Of a stretch of DNA of 14,796 nucleotides, positions 7,451 through 14,796 are shown in pieces (position 1 is the stretch's first letter; each line of letters opens with the position of its first letter). Made by a program: the position numbers and the translations under genes. Under the pieces are notes generated by a model. It saw only the letters and a program-made list of their open reading frames with translations, did no database searches and had not been told where the DNA came from. Location of the stretch: contig DBCW01000103.1 of NCBI GenBank assembly GCA_002293265.1, forward strand, positions 5,666-20,461, given 5' to 3'. The DNA is from Eggerthellales bacterium UBA948 (GTDB taxonomy: Bacteria > Actinomycetota > Coriobacteriia > Coriobacteriales > UBA8131).

Positions 7451-8959
7451 GTGGAAGAAGTAATAAAATATACGTTATTTGTACTATATTTTGTTTTGAT
7501 AGTTGGAATGGGTATTAAAGCCAGAAGGCAGGCAAAAACTGTCAGTGGTTTTGTGGTTGGAGAGCGAAGCATTAGTCCGGCCAAAACAGCATTTTCTTAT
7601 GCAATGGCAAATTTTTCTGCCGGTATTTTTATTGGCTTTTCAGGATTTGTTGGCTGGAATTATGGAGTCTTTGCTATTGCCATTGGCTTGGCAGCTTCTA
7701 CATTTATAGGAACTTACCTGCCTTGGAAGATATTGGCCGATAGGATTCGCAAAGAAACAGATAGAACCAATACAATTACCATACCTTCTTATCTTGAGGC
7801 TCGTTATTCAATACGTAACATACAGACCTATTCGTCAATTCTAATGTTCATTTTCTTTATCCCATACGCTGCATCTTTGCTAATGGGGCTTAGTTTTCTC
7901 TTCGAGCAGGTATTTGGAATCAACTATGTGTTGATAAATGCGCTGATGGCGTTTTTTGTTGGATTTTATCTTTTATTTGGTGGTTATCGAGCGATAACGT
8001 CAGTCGATTTTGTCCAAGGAATAATTACTCTTGGCGCTTCAATTTTAGTTGTTCTGTTTGTGGTTAACTTACCGGAGATTGGTGGACCGGTCACTGGAAC
8101 CGTGGCTCTATATGAAATGAGTCCTGGGTATATTGTGCCCGACACACCAATGAAATGGTTTGGCATACTAAGTCTTTTACTTGCAACTGGCTTGGGTCCA
8201 TGGGGCATGCCGGATATGCTTCAAAGGTTCTTGGGTGTGAGCGATGGATCTAAAGCCATAAAACTATCCCGCATTATGTGCGTATCTATCTCAGTGGTTA
8301 TCTGTGTATGCGCTTGCTCTATTGGAGCATTTGGACATCTTTTCTTTGATGAGATTCCTTCATATGGAGGAACACAGAGTGTTGATTTAATAACACCGCT
8401 CATTATCACTAAATTGCCTACGATACTGAGTACTCTGTTTATAATTCTTATCCTATCAGCCTCAATGTCAACATTAGCGGCGCTGTGTTTATCGGCATCT
8501 ACATCCATTGTCATCGACTTTATCAAAGCAAAAATAAAGCCAACGATGTCTGATAGCACAACAATAGTAACGATGCGGTTGGTAACTGTACTCTTTATTG
8601 CCGCAGCCTTGTTGATTTCGCTAAAGCCGCCTGCTGTCATGTTGAATTTAATTCAGCTGACTATCGGTGCGGTAGCTGGAACTTTTTTAGCTCCGCTGCT
8701 TTGGGGCCTCTACTCGAAGAATGTATCAAAAATCGGAGTTATAGCCGGAATGGTAGTGGCGCTTGCGACTACTGTTTTAGGGTTTCTAACACTGCAAACA
8801 GGATCCATGTGGCTTCCGGGCGCTTTGTTTGATGCTATACGTTTTTGGGGGATGCCATTCTTCACAATGCAGGCAATCATTTTCCCGATCATTGTTATTC
8901 CTCTAGTTGGAAAGTTTAGTAAGCGAGAGAAAAAAGAAATAGATCGGATTCAAGAGTAG
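7451..8959 (+). CDS. Sodium:solute symporter (SSS) family permease
   Basis: This 502-aa polytopic membrane protein has about 13 hydrophobic segments, as in the SSS family. GGYRAITSVDFVQG (177-190) matches the family signature. LSASMST (335-341), leading into LSASTSIVIDFI, matches the conserved helix that supplies Na2-site Ser/Thr ligands. The start is GTG, with TAGGAG 8 nt upstream, and no better ATG is in frame. It lies 112 bp after the ferredoxin gene, behind a hairpin. The context suggests sodium-driven uptake of the substrate of the Mo enzyme or the MmgE/PrpD enzyme, probably a carboxylate, but SSS proteins also carry sugars, amino acids and vitamins, so the substrate is unassigned. The C-terminus is short and charged (KREKKEIDRIQE). 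Confidence 0.9.
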   Translation: MEEVIKYTLFVLYFVLIVGMGIKARRQAKTVSGFVVGERSISPAKTAFSYAMANFSAGIFIGFSGFVGWNYGVFAIAIGLAASTFIGTYLPWKILADRIRKETDRTNTITIPSYLEARYSIRNIQTYSSILMFIFFIPYAASLLMGLSFLFEQVFGINYVLINALMAFFVGFYLLFGGYRAITSVDFVQGIITLGASILVVLFVVNLPEIGGPVTGTVALYEMSPGYIVPDTPMKWFGILSLLLATGLGPWGMPDMLQRFLGVSDGSKAIKLSRIMCVSISVVICVCACSIGAFGHLFFDEIPSYGGTQSVDLITPLIITKLPTILSTLFIILILSASMSTLAALCLSASTSIVIDFIKAKIKPTMSDSTTIVTMRLVTVLFIAAALLISLKPPAVMLNLIQLTIGAVAGTFLAPLLWGLYSKNVSKIGVIAGMVVALATTVLGFLTLQTGSMWLPGALFDAIRFWGMPFFTMQAIIFPIIVIPLVGKFSKREKKEIDRIQE

Positions 8960-8991
8960 AAATCTTGTCTATTGCCCAAGTGTTAATCGCG

Positions 8992-9039
8992 AAAGGAGGT
9001 GGTACTAGGACAAAACATATGAATACCCGAAGTTTATGA
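8992..9039 (+). other. Orphan strong Shine-Dalgarno with a six-codon mini-ORF
   Basis: AAAGGAGGTGG at 8992-9002 is the strongest ribosome binding site in the window, yet no start codon lies 5-10 nt after it. The next ATG (9019) opens a six-codon frame (MNTRSL, stop 9037-9039) and is about 19 nt from the GGAGG. The MFS gene has its own site (GGAAAGGAG) further on. It may be a leader peptide, a ribosome standby site or the relic of a lost gene start. Confidence 0.35.
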
Positions 9040-9080
9040 AATGATTTAAACAACAGTGTTAATGGAAAGGAGTTGGGACA

Positions 9081-10406
9081 ATGAGTGTTCTCAATAAGGG
9101 ACTCGGAGAGAAGCTGCGCTGGTTCTATCCGATTGCAGGAGCATTAATCGGTACAGCTATCGTCATAACAAATGCCTGGAGTATTTTCTATCCCTATATC
9201 ATGGAGCAGTATGGTCTTACTGCTGCCAATATGGCGTCAATTACTCTCGGAGCATCCCTTGTCGGTTTTGGTAATTTTATCGTAGCGCCAATTACAGCGG
9301 CTTTTCTTGTAGACAAGGTCGGACCCAAGATAATGTATTCTTTTACAACTATCTTACTGATTGCGGCTTTGTTCTGTCTGAGAATGTTCTCCAGCGGAGG
9401 CGTAGGAGAATGGGAGCAGTTCTCAATGTATTGGTATTTGGGCAGCTTCTTAATCGGTTGGGGTTGCGGTTATTATACAACCACGGCAAACCCAATTGCC
9501 GCTAAATGGTGTGCGGACAAAACCGGCTTGGCTATCGGCATTGTAAACCTAGGCCCCGCACTGGGTCCTGTATGGTGTGCTGTCGCAGCAACTGCGCTTA
9601 TTCCCATCGTAGGCATGGAAGGTGCATTCACTGTAATGATAGGTGGCGGCATTGCAGTCGTTATCATTTTTGGTGTTCTATTACAAAGAAAGCCCGAAGA
9701 CGGATTTGTTCCTCAGGGATACAAACCTCCGATTGCAACAGAGGGTCAGTCGGAAGGTATTAATCTAAAGCAAGCTATCAGGACTGTTGACTTTTGGTGT
9801 ATGGCAGCCTGCACGTTCCTTTGCTGCTTTGGTGGATTCTGCTTTGCAATGAACATGTCAACCATCATTATCGAGGGTACAGTTACAATTGGCGGCATGG
9901 AAGAAGCTGTGGTTAGAACCACTGTCGTTGCTGTAGCTATATCGATTGCCAACATCCTAAACGCTATTGTGCGTCCTATTTGGGGCGGTTTGGCAACACG
10001 TTTAGGCAGCCCTTGGAAAGTCCTAAAAATTCTGTACATCGGCTTTATCATTGCACTATTGGTCTTCTCATTCCTATACACGAGTGCAGTAGGCGCGATA
10101 TTTGCAGTTTGTCTTGTATACGTATTCTTTGGTGGTACTTCACCGCTTCATCAGTCTGCAGGTCCGGTTCTTTTTGGTCCCAAATATGCGGGTCAAATTA
10201 TGAATACTCTTGTTATCATGACCGGTATCGCTTGGATTCTTGGACCATATGTTGGTGGCTTTATAAAGGGATCTATTGGAAGCTATGTCCCAGCACTTTA
10301 TCTTGGCGCGGCATTCGTTTTTGTTGCCCTGATAATAGTATTTTACATGGATAGTGTTACAAAGAAGAGGAAAGCTGCTGCAGAAGCTAAGAAAATTGAA
10401 GGTTAA
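9081..10406 (+). CDS. MFS transporter, OxlT-like (oxalate/formate antiporter-type family)
   Basis: This 441-aa protein has about 12 membrane segments. An MFS motif-A-like loop between helices 2 and 3 reads DKVGPK at residues 78-83. Glycine-rich helices follow (FLIGWGCGYYTTTANPIAAKW, GLAIGIVNLGPALGP), as in the OFA (oxalate:formate antiporter) group, whose members exchange or import small carboxylates. The start ATG follows GGAAAGGAG at about 8 nt. The C-terminus is a short basic tail. It lies 121 bp after the SSS gene and only 14 bp before the MmgE/PrpD gene, a tight coupling that suggests it moves the substrate or product of that enzyme. The specific substrate cannot be assigned from sequence. 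Confidence 0.88.
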   Translation: MSVLNKGLGEKLRWFYPIAGALIGTAIVITNAWSIFYPYIMEQYGLTAANMASITLGASLVGFGNFIVAPITAAFLVDKVGPKIMYSFTTILLIAALFCLRMFSSGGVGEWEQFSMYWYLGSFLIGWGCGYYTTTANPIAAKWCADKTGLAIGIVNLGPALGPVWCAVAATALIPIVGMEGAFTVMIGGGIAVVIIFGVLLQRKPEDGFVPQGYKPPIATEGQSEGINLKQAIRTVDFWCMAACTFLCCFGGFCFAMNMSTIIIEGTVTIGGMEEAVVRTTVVAVAISIANILNAIVRPIWGGLATRLGSPWKVLKILYIGFIIALLVFSFLYTSAVGAIFAVCLVYVFFGGTSPLHQSAGPVLFGPKYAGQIMNTLVIMTGIAWILGPYVGGFIKGSIGSYVPALYLGAAFVFVALIIVFYMDSVTKKRKAAAEAKKIEG

Positions 10407-10420
10407 TTGAGGTGTGTGCT

Positions 10421-11812
10421 ATGGTAGAAGAGAATTATACCGAGCGACTTGTAAATTATATTGCTGATACAAAATTTGAAGATTTGGACGACGTGTCCAT
10501 ATCTCGCGCCAAAGAACGGCTAATCGATTCATTTGGTGTAATGATGATTGGGAGTCACGCTAGTGATACCGACGATGTTGTCGATCTCTTCAAATCAATC
10601 GGCGGTACTAAAGAAAGCAGTATTGCCACTTATGGGATAAAACTGCCTATGGCTCATGCTGCTTTTTTGAACAGCCTGATTATGCGTGCCTATGATTTTG
10701 AGGCAATTGATGCTGAGCCGGTTATTGAAGGCGAAGCCTCGACGGCTGCCCACATCAGTGGTACTACTGTTCCGACGGCACTGGCTGTTGGTGAGCGCTA
10801 CTCGTGCAGTGGTAAGGATTTGCTTAGAGCACTAATTCTTGCCGACGATGTTACTACTCGCTTATTAAACGCATCAGGATTTTCTGTACATGATTACTTT
10901 GATGGCAATGGAACAGCAAATGTGATCGGAGCGGCAACTGTTGCAGGTCTTATCATGGGTTTAACAAAAGAAGAACTCCATGGAGCCTATGCCCTTGCTG
11001 TTAATCAGATGACAGGAACTATGCAAAATGTATTTGAGAAGCAAGTTACATTTAAGCTGCCGATTGCACTTTCTGCCAAGAGTGGTATTCTTGCCGCCCA
11101 ACTTGCATGTTGTGGATACACACCAGGTCTTGTGGATCCGATAGCCGGTCCAAGAGGATATTTTGGACTGTTTTATTCCAATCCGACTCCAGAAAAAACC
11201 TTCTCCAAATTTGGCGAGCGTTATTTCGCGGACTGTGTAATAAAGCCTTGGCCTTCATGTCGTGCAACACACGGATCGATTGATGCGACATTCAAGGCTT
11301 TGGATGGAAAAACCTACACACCGGATGAAGTGGAAAAAGTATCGATTCATGTTGCAGAGGGTGTGAGATCGTTTGTTGGTCAGGGATTTGAATTTGGTAT
11401 GGATATGAGCTATCAAGGTGCATTTAGCATCGACTTCCTCATAGCAACCGCAATTTTGTATGGTGGTATCCGTCCCGAGCATTTCACAAGCGATAAGATG
11501 ACGGATCCAAATATTGGTAGTCTTTTAAGTAAGATCGAAGTACTTGGAGATTTACCTGCTTCAGCAGGATCCTTCAAGGCAAATGTTGAAGTAGTTCTTA
11601 AAGACAGTCAGGTACTTAAAGGTGAGACGATTATGCCTTTAGGAGACTACTACCAGACTCGATTTGACCGTGATAAGCTACTGGAAAAATACTACTATAA
11701 TGTAGCATTTGGCGGAAAAGTATCAAAGGAATCAGCTGATAAGATTGTTGCTCTGGTCGACGATCTTGAGAACCTGGATGATGTTTCCAAACTGATGGAA
11801 CTCATCAATTAA
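10421..11812 (+). CDS. MmgE/PrpD family protein (2-methylcitrate dehydratase / cis-aconitate decarboxylase fold)
   Basis: This 463-aa protein has the usual family length. An all-helical N-terminal part includes YDF at 91-93 and HISGTTVPTALAVGE (His111 on), the region that carries active-site Asp and His in characterised members. KPWPSCRATHGSIDA (275-289, His284) is the family signature at the lid domain. The frame also opens at a GTG (10412), but the ATG at 10421 has GAGG with 8-nt spacing. It is the last gene of the operon, 14 bp after the MFS gene. Known members dehydrate 2-methylcitrate, decarboxylate cis-aconitate or epimerise iminodisuccinate. No citrate-synthase or isocitrate-lyase partner is nearby, so a methylcitrate cycle role is not supported. 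A role on a tricarboxylate or hydroxy-acid substrate of this operon is inference. Confidence 0.9.
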   Translation: MVEENYTERLVNYIADTKFEDLDDVSISRAKERLIDSFGVMMIGSHASDTDDVVDLFKSIGGTKESSIATYGIKLPMAHAAFLNSLIMRAYDFEAIDAEPVIEGEASTAAHISGTTVPTALAVGERYSCSGKDLLRALILADDVTTRLLNASGFSVHDYFDGNGTANVIGAATVAGLIMGLTKEELHGAYALAVNQMTGTMQNVFEKQVTFKLPIALSAKSGILAAQLACCGYTPGLVDPIAGPRGYFGLFYSNPTPEKTFSKFGERYFADCVIKPWPSCRATHGSIDATFKALDGKTYTPDEVEKVSIHVAEGVRSFVGQGFEFGMDMSYQGAFSIDFLIATAILYGGIRPEHFTSDKMTDPNIGSLLSKIEVLGDLPASAGSFKANVEVVLKDSQVLKGETIMPLGDYYQTRFDRDKLLEKYYYNVAFGGKVSKESADKIVALVDDLENLDDVSKLMELIN

Positions 11813-11816
11813 TTGG

Positions 11817-11854
11817 TAATTGGGGTGCAGGTAATAATATCTGCACCCCAATTA
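11817..11854 (+). terminator. Hairpin after the MmgE/PrpD gene (probable operon end)
   Basis: A perfect 14-bp stem is formed by TAATTGGGGTGCAG (11817-11830) and CTGCACCCCAATTA (11841-11854) around a 10-nt loop, starting 4 bp after the stop. The downstream tract is AAATTC rather than a U run, so termination may be partial or Rho-assisted. The element could also be a 3' stabiliser. Confidence 0.6.
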
Positions 11855-11935
11855 AAATTCACAAATAATTATCTGAATGTATCAAAAGATTACTAGGTTT
11901 AGTTGTGCGAGATGCGTTTCATGCTCTGGCATCTG

Positions 11936-11941
11936 TATAAC
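11936..11941 (+). promoter_or_regulatory. Weak candidate -10 box for the small cysteine-rich gene
   Basis: TATAAC at 11936-11941 lies about 35 bp before the start at 11977. TGCGTT at 11913-11918 is a poor -35 with a 17-bp spacer. This is the only candidate visible between the hairpin at 11817-11854 and the gene. Confidence 0.3.
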
Positions 11942-11976
11942 TGTTTGTAGAATCATGCGTTTGGTAGAGATGAAAA

Positions 11977-12195
11977 ATGAAGGGATTGCTTGTGTGTTAT
12001 GGTGGATGTACCAGACCGGAATGTGACGCATGCCGACCCAAGTTCATGAGCTGCGCAATATGTGGTAAACAAAACTCTATCTATGCCAAACAGTGCATTT
12101 CTTGCAAAAACATGTTTTCTAAAGAAGATAAAGAACAGGCAAAAATGCTATGGTCTGAAAAGAATTCCTCCGGTAGTGATTCAATCGGTTGGTAA
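11977..12195 (+). CDS. Small cysteine-rich protein with C-terminal zinc-ribbon motif
   Basis: This 72-aa protein has eight cysteines: Cys7, Cys11, Cys16 and Cys19 in the first quarter, then Cys26-x2-Cys29-x10-Cys40-x2-Cys43. The second set is a classic zinc ribbon; the first could bind a second metal or cluster. The C-terminal third is charged and then Ser/Gly-rich. A TGA lies two codons upstream in frame, so the start at 11977 is the only ATG near the GGTAGAG site (spacing about 7 nt). The first residues (MKGLLV-Y--C) resemble those of the ferredoxin encoded at 12657 (MKGILV-Y--C). It lies between two molybdoenzyme loci and converges on the second. Like the 82-aa protein at 4427 it may be an accessory factor, but no function is known. 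Confidence 0.7.
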   Translation: MKGLLVCYGGCTRPECDACRPKFMSCAICGKQNSIYAKQCISCKNMFSKEDKEQAKMLWSEKNSSGSDSIGW

Positions 12196-12244
12196 TCGGT
12201 ACTTCCTAATAAAACAGAATGCACATCTTAGCATTCACCCATAA

Positions 12245-12283
12245 AAAAAGAGGCGGTTCGCGCTTGGCAAACCGCCTCTTTTT
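12245..12283. terminator. Strong bidirectional intrinsic terminator
   Basis: A perfect 14-bp stem, AAAAAGAGGCGGTT (12245-12258) with AACCGCCTCTTTTT (12270-12283), surrounds an 11-nt loop. Each strand ends in a T run, so it can stop the plus-strand small gene (stop 12195) and the minus-strand ferredoxin gene (stop 12313). Confidence 0.92.
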
Positions 12284-12312
12284 AAATGTGCTAAGTAGCA
12301 GACTATGAGACA

Positions 12313-12657
12313 CTAAGCCTTAGTTGTCAAAAGCGTATATCTTGTTTCGCCATCAATCTTTTTCAGCAGGTCTTCGATTTCGCCGTATGCCATACACCAC
12401 GATTGGCAGTGTTGAACGCACATTGGCATTTTGCCTTTTTCAGTGCGATCTGCACACATGTTGCAAGCTTTTGTCAAAGAGGGAACAAACGACCATTCGT
12501 ACTTTCCTTTAAGATCGCCTGTGGTGTACTGGAATGGTCCTACCTCAGACACCTTGATTCCAAATTCACCAACAGGGAGATCAAGGTATTTTTTGCACGC
12601 TACTTCACAACTATGGCAGTTCGTGCAGTAGTCATAGTTGACAAGAATTCCTTTCAT
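12313..12657 (-). CDS. 4Fe-4S dicluster ferredoxin-like electron-transfer subunit
   Basis: This 114-aa protein has the same cysteine plan as the one at 7006: Cys11-x2-Cys14-x2-Cys17-x3-Cys21, then Cys65-x2-Cys68-x11-Cys80-x3-Cys84-x3-Cys88. Two [4Fe-4S] clusters are expected. The start ATG at 12657 has AAAGGAGG just upstream, overlapping the end of the molybdoenzyme gene, from which it is separated by only 12 bp, so they should be translated together. Transcription then ends at the terminator at 12245-12283. It most likely delivers electrons to the second Mo enzyme in the cytosol. It differs clearly from the 7006 protein between the two cysteine groups, which suggests each ferredoxin is matched to its own catalytic partner. 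Confidence 0.93.
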   Translation of the reverse strand: MKGILVNYDYCTNCHSCEVACKKYLDLPVGEFGIKVSEVGPFQYTTGDLKGKYEWSFVPSLTKACNMCADRTEKGKMPMCVQHCQSWCMAYGEIEDLLKKIDGETRYTLLTTKA

Positions 12658-12669
12658 GCAAGCCTCCTT

Positions 12670-14796
12670 TTAGTTTGCTTTTCCGGGGATGATCTTGTTC
12701 CATCCGCCCTTATTGACAATAACCTCATGTGGCATTTCGTCGCCATCTTTATACGGATAAATCTTGCAGATCATGGACTTGATAGACGAACCAACGCCTG
12801 CTTCACCAGTCTCAAAAGCTCTGGTCAAGTTGTTTACATTGGAGTCAAATGTTCCAAAGAATACCGGAGCTGCAGGCTCTTCTTCCGGGAACCACCAAGC
12901 ATGCTCGGCATGTACTGTGACTTCGTTGACCGTTGGTCTAACGTTAGCTACTTGTCTGAATCTTCCGCGCTCATTTTCTACCCATACCCATTCGCCATGT
13001 ATGATGCCATATTTCTTGGCCGTCTCCGGATGGATTGTTAAAAGTGGCAGTGGATGGAATTCACGACTTGTTTGTAGCTGACGATTCTCGGAGTGGAAGA
13101 ACTCGTAAGAACGACCGCCGCAAGTGAGAATCAAAGGATACTCTTTGAAAGCCTCGGGAGTAGAGATCGGGCTTTGTAGCGGCTCGGTATGGAACGGTGT
13201 TGGAGATAGACCCCAAACCTCATAGACACGAGATGCTAGTTCGATGCGACCGGACGGAGTGGCAAATCCCGGATTGCCGTCAGGGCGCAATAGACCTTTT
13301 TCATATTTCTGATATGTGCCGTTAAAATCGTCATATACATAGCCACCGATCTGATCTATTTCATCTTTGGTCATATTAAAGTCGATAGTCTGTCCTTTTG
13401 CCTCAAGAGCACCAGAGGCGGTTGCCCAGCCACCCGTTGGCTTGGGAGTTAGGAACCAATTGAGCATCTCATCGACAGAAGACCAGCGATAGTTCTCGGG
13501 ATTTAGACGCTTTCCAAGTTCTATTGTAATCTCTTCGTCAGTTTTAGCCTCGTAGTAATCAGTTACTTTTTTCATTGTTCTGATCGGAGTCCACCAAGAA
13601 CGAGCCGAATCACGCTCGGCGCTCATGGCAACGGGCAAGATGATGTCAGCAAGTGCGACAGAGGTAGGTGTAAGATATGGATCAGCATTAACTATGAAAG
13701 GTATAGAATTGAGTGCTTCATACAGCCGAGGTGCGTCCATGGCTGCGCAAGCGATCTCGTTGGAGCTTTGGCACCACCACATTTTGATCGGATAAGGATC
13801 CCCGGTTTCGATTGCTTTTAATACAGCGTCAGAACTGGCATGAGAGATAAAGTCGGCGCCTTCCATACCCAGCGCATAACTGTTTGTAAGCTTTCTGGCC
13901 ATCCACTCTTCAGGGATGTTCTCATCGCCTGATGCGTATCCACCATTGCACTCAAATGCATTGTGAACCAAAAGCCATCCACCTGGTTGATCGATATTTG
14001 CTGTTAGAGCCATAAGGTCTACTGCTGCAAGATTAAGTGACATTGCGCTCATTTGCTGATCAAAGGCCAGACCCCACTGAATAGTGGCAGGCTTAGATGC
14101 GGCAAAGAAACGACCGGCCGCAATGATGTCTTCTTCCGGAACTCCAGTAATTTCTGCAGCCCAAGCAGGTGTCATATCCTTAACGGCCTCTGCAAGCTCG
14201 TCAAAGTAAGCACACCATTTATCAACAAAGTCTTCGTCGTAAAGCTTCTCATTAATAATCAAGTTAAGCCATGAACAAGCCAGCGCAGCGTCGGTGCCGG
14301 GTCTGATCTGCAGCCAATATTCAGCACGCGCTCCCCACCAAGTAAGACGCGGATCGATAGAAATGATCTTCGAACCCATCTGATGGCATACGGCAAGCCA
14401 ATGACCAAGATAACCGTCGGCGTTCGAAGCCAGAGGCTCGCAGCCCCAGAGCACCATACACTCCGGATTGACCCAATCTTTGTTGATGTAGCGGTCTTCA
14501 TGTCCTTCAGACGCATCAGCTATTGGGAAGTCTCCCATGGGTGCGTTAGAGCCACAGACTCTAGGCAGGTAGCAAGAAAAGCCCGTAAATCCGATATGTG
14601 ACACGTTTGGGGTTTTAAAAGCAGTGTGGAAGAAGTAAGGTGTCTGCCAGTTGATGTTTCTTCCTGTGCCGTGTGTTCCGAGAATAGCCGGTCCGCCCCA
14701 CTCGTCCCAAATCTTACGTACTTCTGCTTCGATAATATCGTAAGCTTCTTCCCAAGTGATGCGCTCCCATTTATTCTCTCCGCGCTCTCCGGCTCT
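12670..14796 (-). CDS. Molybdopterin-dependent oxidoreductase, catechol-dehydroxylase-like (partial, N-terminus cut by window edge)
   Basis: The frame is open from the right edge to the stop at 12670-12672, giving 708 visible residues. A GTG at 14604 is internal, because conserved family sequence continues upstream to 14796: GERGENKWERITWEEAYDII, then THGTGRN. The missing part, perhaps 70 to 100 residues, would hold the Fe-S cysteine motif. Cys75 of the visible part (codon 14572-14574, in GFSCYLPR) aligns by eye with the Mo/W ligand position. Further signatures are DPRLTWWGARAEYW, LQIRPGTDAALA, the C-terminal CGGRSYEFFHSENRQ region and HAWWFPEEE. The GERGENKWERITW stretch is characteristic of the gut actinobacterial catechol dehydroxylase group, which removes the para-hydroxyl of catechols, but related enzymes have other substrates and none can be assigned here. 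Electrons would come from the ferredoxin 12 bp downstream. Confidence 0.92.
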   Translation of the reverse strand, partial: RAGERGENKWERITWEEAYDIIEAEVRKIWDEWGGPAILGTHGTGRNINWQTPYFFHTAFKTPNVSHIGFTGFSCYLPRVCGSNAPMGDFPIADASEGHEDRYINKDWVNPECMVLWGCEPLASNADGYLGHWLAVCHQMGSKIISIDPRLTWWGARAEYWLQIRPGTDAALACSWLNLIINEKLYDEDFVDKWCAYFDELAEAVKDMTPAWAAEITGVPEEDIIAAGRFFAASKPATIQWGLAFDQQMSAMSLNLAAVDLMALTANIDQPGGWLLVHNAFECNGGYASGDENIPEEWMARKLTNSYALGMEGADFISHASSDAVLKAIETGDPYPIKMWWCQSSNEIACAAMDAPRLYEALNSIPFIVNADPYLTPTSVALADIILPVAMSAERDSARSWWTPIRTMKKVTDYYEAKTDEEITIELGKRLNPENYRWSSVDEMLNWFLTPKPTGGWATASGALEAKGQTIDFNMTKDEIDQIGGYVYDDFNGTYQKYEKGLLRPDGNPGFATPSGRIELASRVYEVWGLSPTPFHTEPLQSPISTPEAFKEYPLILTCGGRSYEFFHSENRQLQTSREFHPLPLLTIHPETAKKYGIIHGEWVWVENERGRFRQVANVRPTVNEVTVHAEHAWWFPEEEPAAPVFFGTFDSNVNNLTRAFETGEAGVGSSIKSMICKIYPYKDGDEMPHEVIVNKGGWNKIIPGKAN

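Noticed and set aside
10421..11812. Assignment as PrpD of the methylcitrate cycle
   Set aside because: No methylcitrate synthase, methylisocitrate lyase or propionate activation gene is present, and the MmgE/PrpD family is functionally broad.
12403..13041. Plus-strand open frame of 212 aa
   Set aside because: It is antisense to the ferredoxin and the 3' end of the second Mo enzyme, both of which have strong family motifs; the plus frame has none.
14602..14604. GTG at 14604 as the true start of the second Mo enzyme
   Set aside because: The same frame continues upstream to the window edge with conserved family sequence (GENKWERITW, THGTGRN), so the gene is cut by the edge rather than short.
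1..14796. CRISPR arrays, tRNA or rRNA genes, insertion sequences and transposases
   Set aside because: Reading both strands showed no regularly spaced repeats, cloverleaf-like genes, terminal inverted repeats or transposase motifs.

Overview
The window looks like an accessory metabolic island from an anaerobic, gut-type actinobacterium of the Coriobacteriia, most like the Eggerthellaceae. Three things suggest this: regulators that join a polytopic membrane domain to a C-terminal LuxR helix-turn-helix, soluble bis-MGD molybdenum/tungsten oxidoreductases of the catechol-dehydroxylase type each paired with a small dicluster ferredoxin, and transporter plus MmgE/PrpD accessory genes. The DNA is more AT-rich than is usual for that family, so the placement is an inference from gene content.

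Left part (1-4156) is regulatory. A LysR gene (minus strand, start 2279) overlaps by 32 bp a membrane-LuxR gene that begins at 1393 on the same strand and runs off the left edge. This second gene is real although it has neither a stop codon nor its full C-terminus in the window. A second membrane-LuxR gene (2777-4156, plus) is divergent from the LysR gene across a roughly 500-bp gap.

The central part (4427-11812) is one probable plus-strand operon. It encodes a small zinc-ribbon protein with a Pro/Ala tail, a 748-aa molybdopterin oxidoreductase, a dicluster ferredoxin, a sodium:solute symporter, an OxlT-like MFS permease and an MmgE/PrpD-family enzyme. A perfect TATAAT box precedes it, and a near-perfect dyad (TTAGTCAG-N3-CTGACTAA) lies about 70-90 bp upstream of the likely transcription start. 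It ends at a 14-bp hairpin. The simplest reading is a cytosolic catabolic or respiratory module: the permeases move an organic acid and perhaps its product, the Mo/W enzyme reduces or dehydroxylates it with electrons from the ferredoxin, and the MmgE/PrpD protein carries out a dehydratase, decarboxylase or isomerase step. The substrate cannot be told from sequence.

Right part (11977-14796): a 72-aa cysteine-rich protein gene on plus converges on a second Mo enzyme/ferredoxin pair on minus, with a strong bidirectional terminator between them. The second Mo enzyme is cut by the right edge and lacks its N-terminal Fe-S region in the window. Neither Mo system shows a membrane anchor gene. The first catalytic subunit has no Tat signal, so it should act in the cytosol; the N-terminus of the second is not visible. 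No tRNA, rRNA, CRISPR or insertion sequence was seen.
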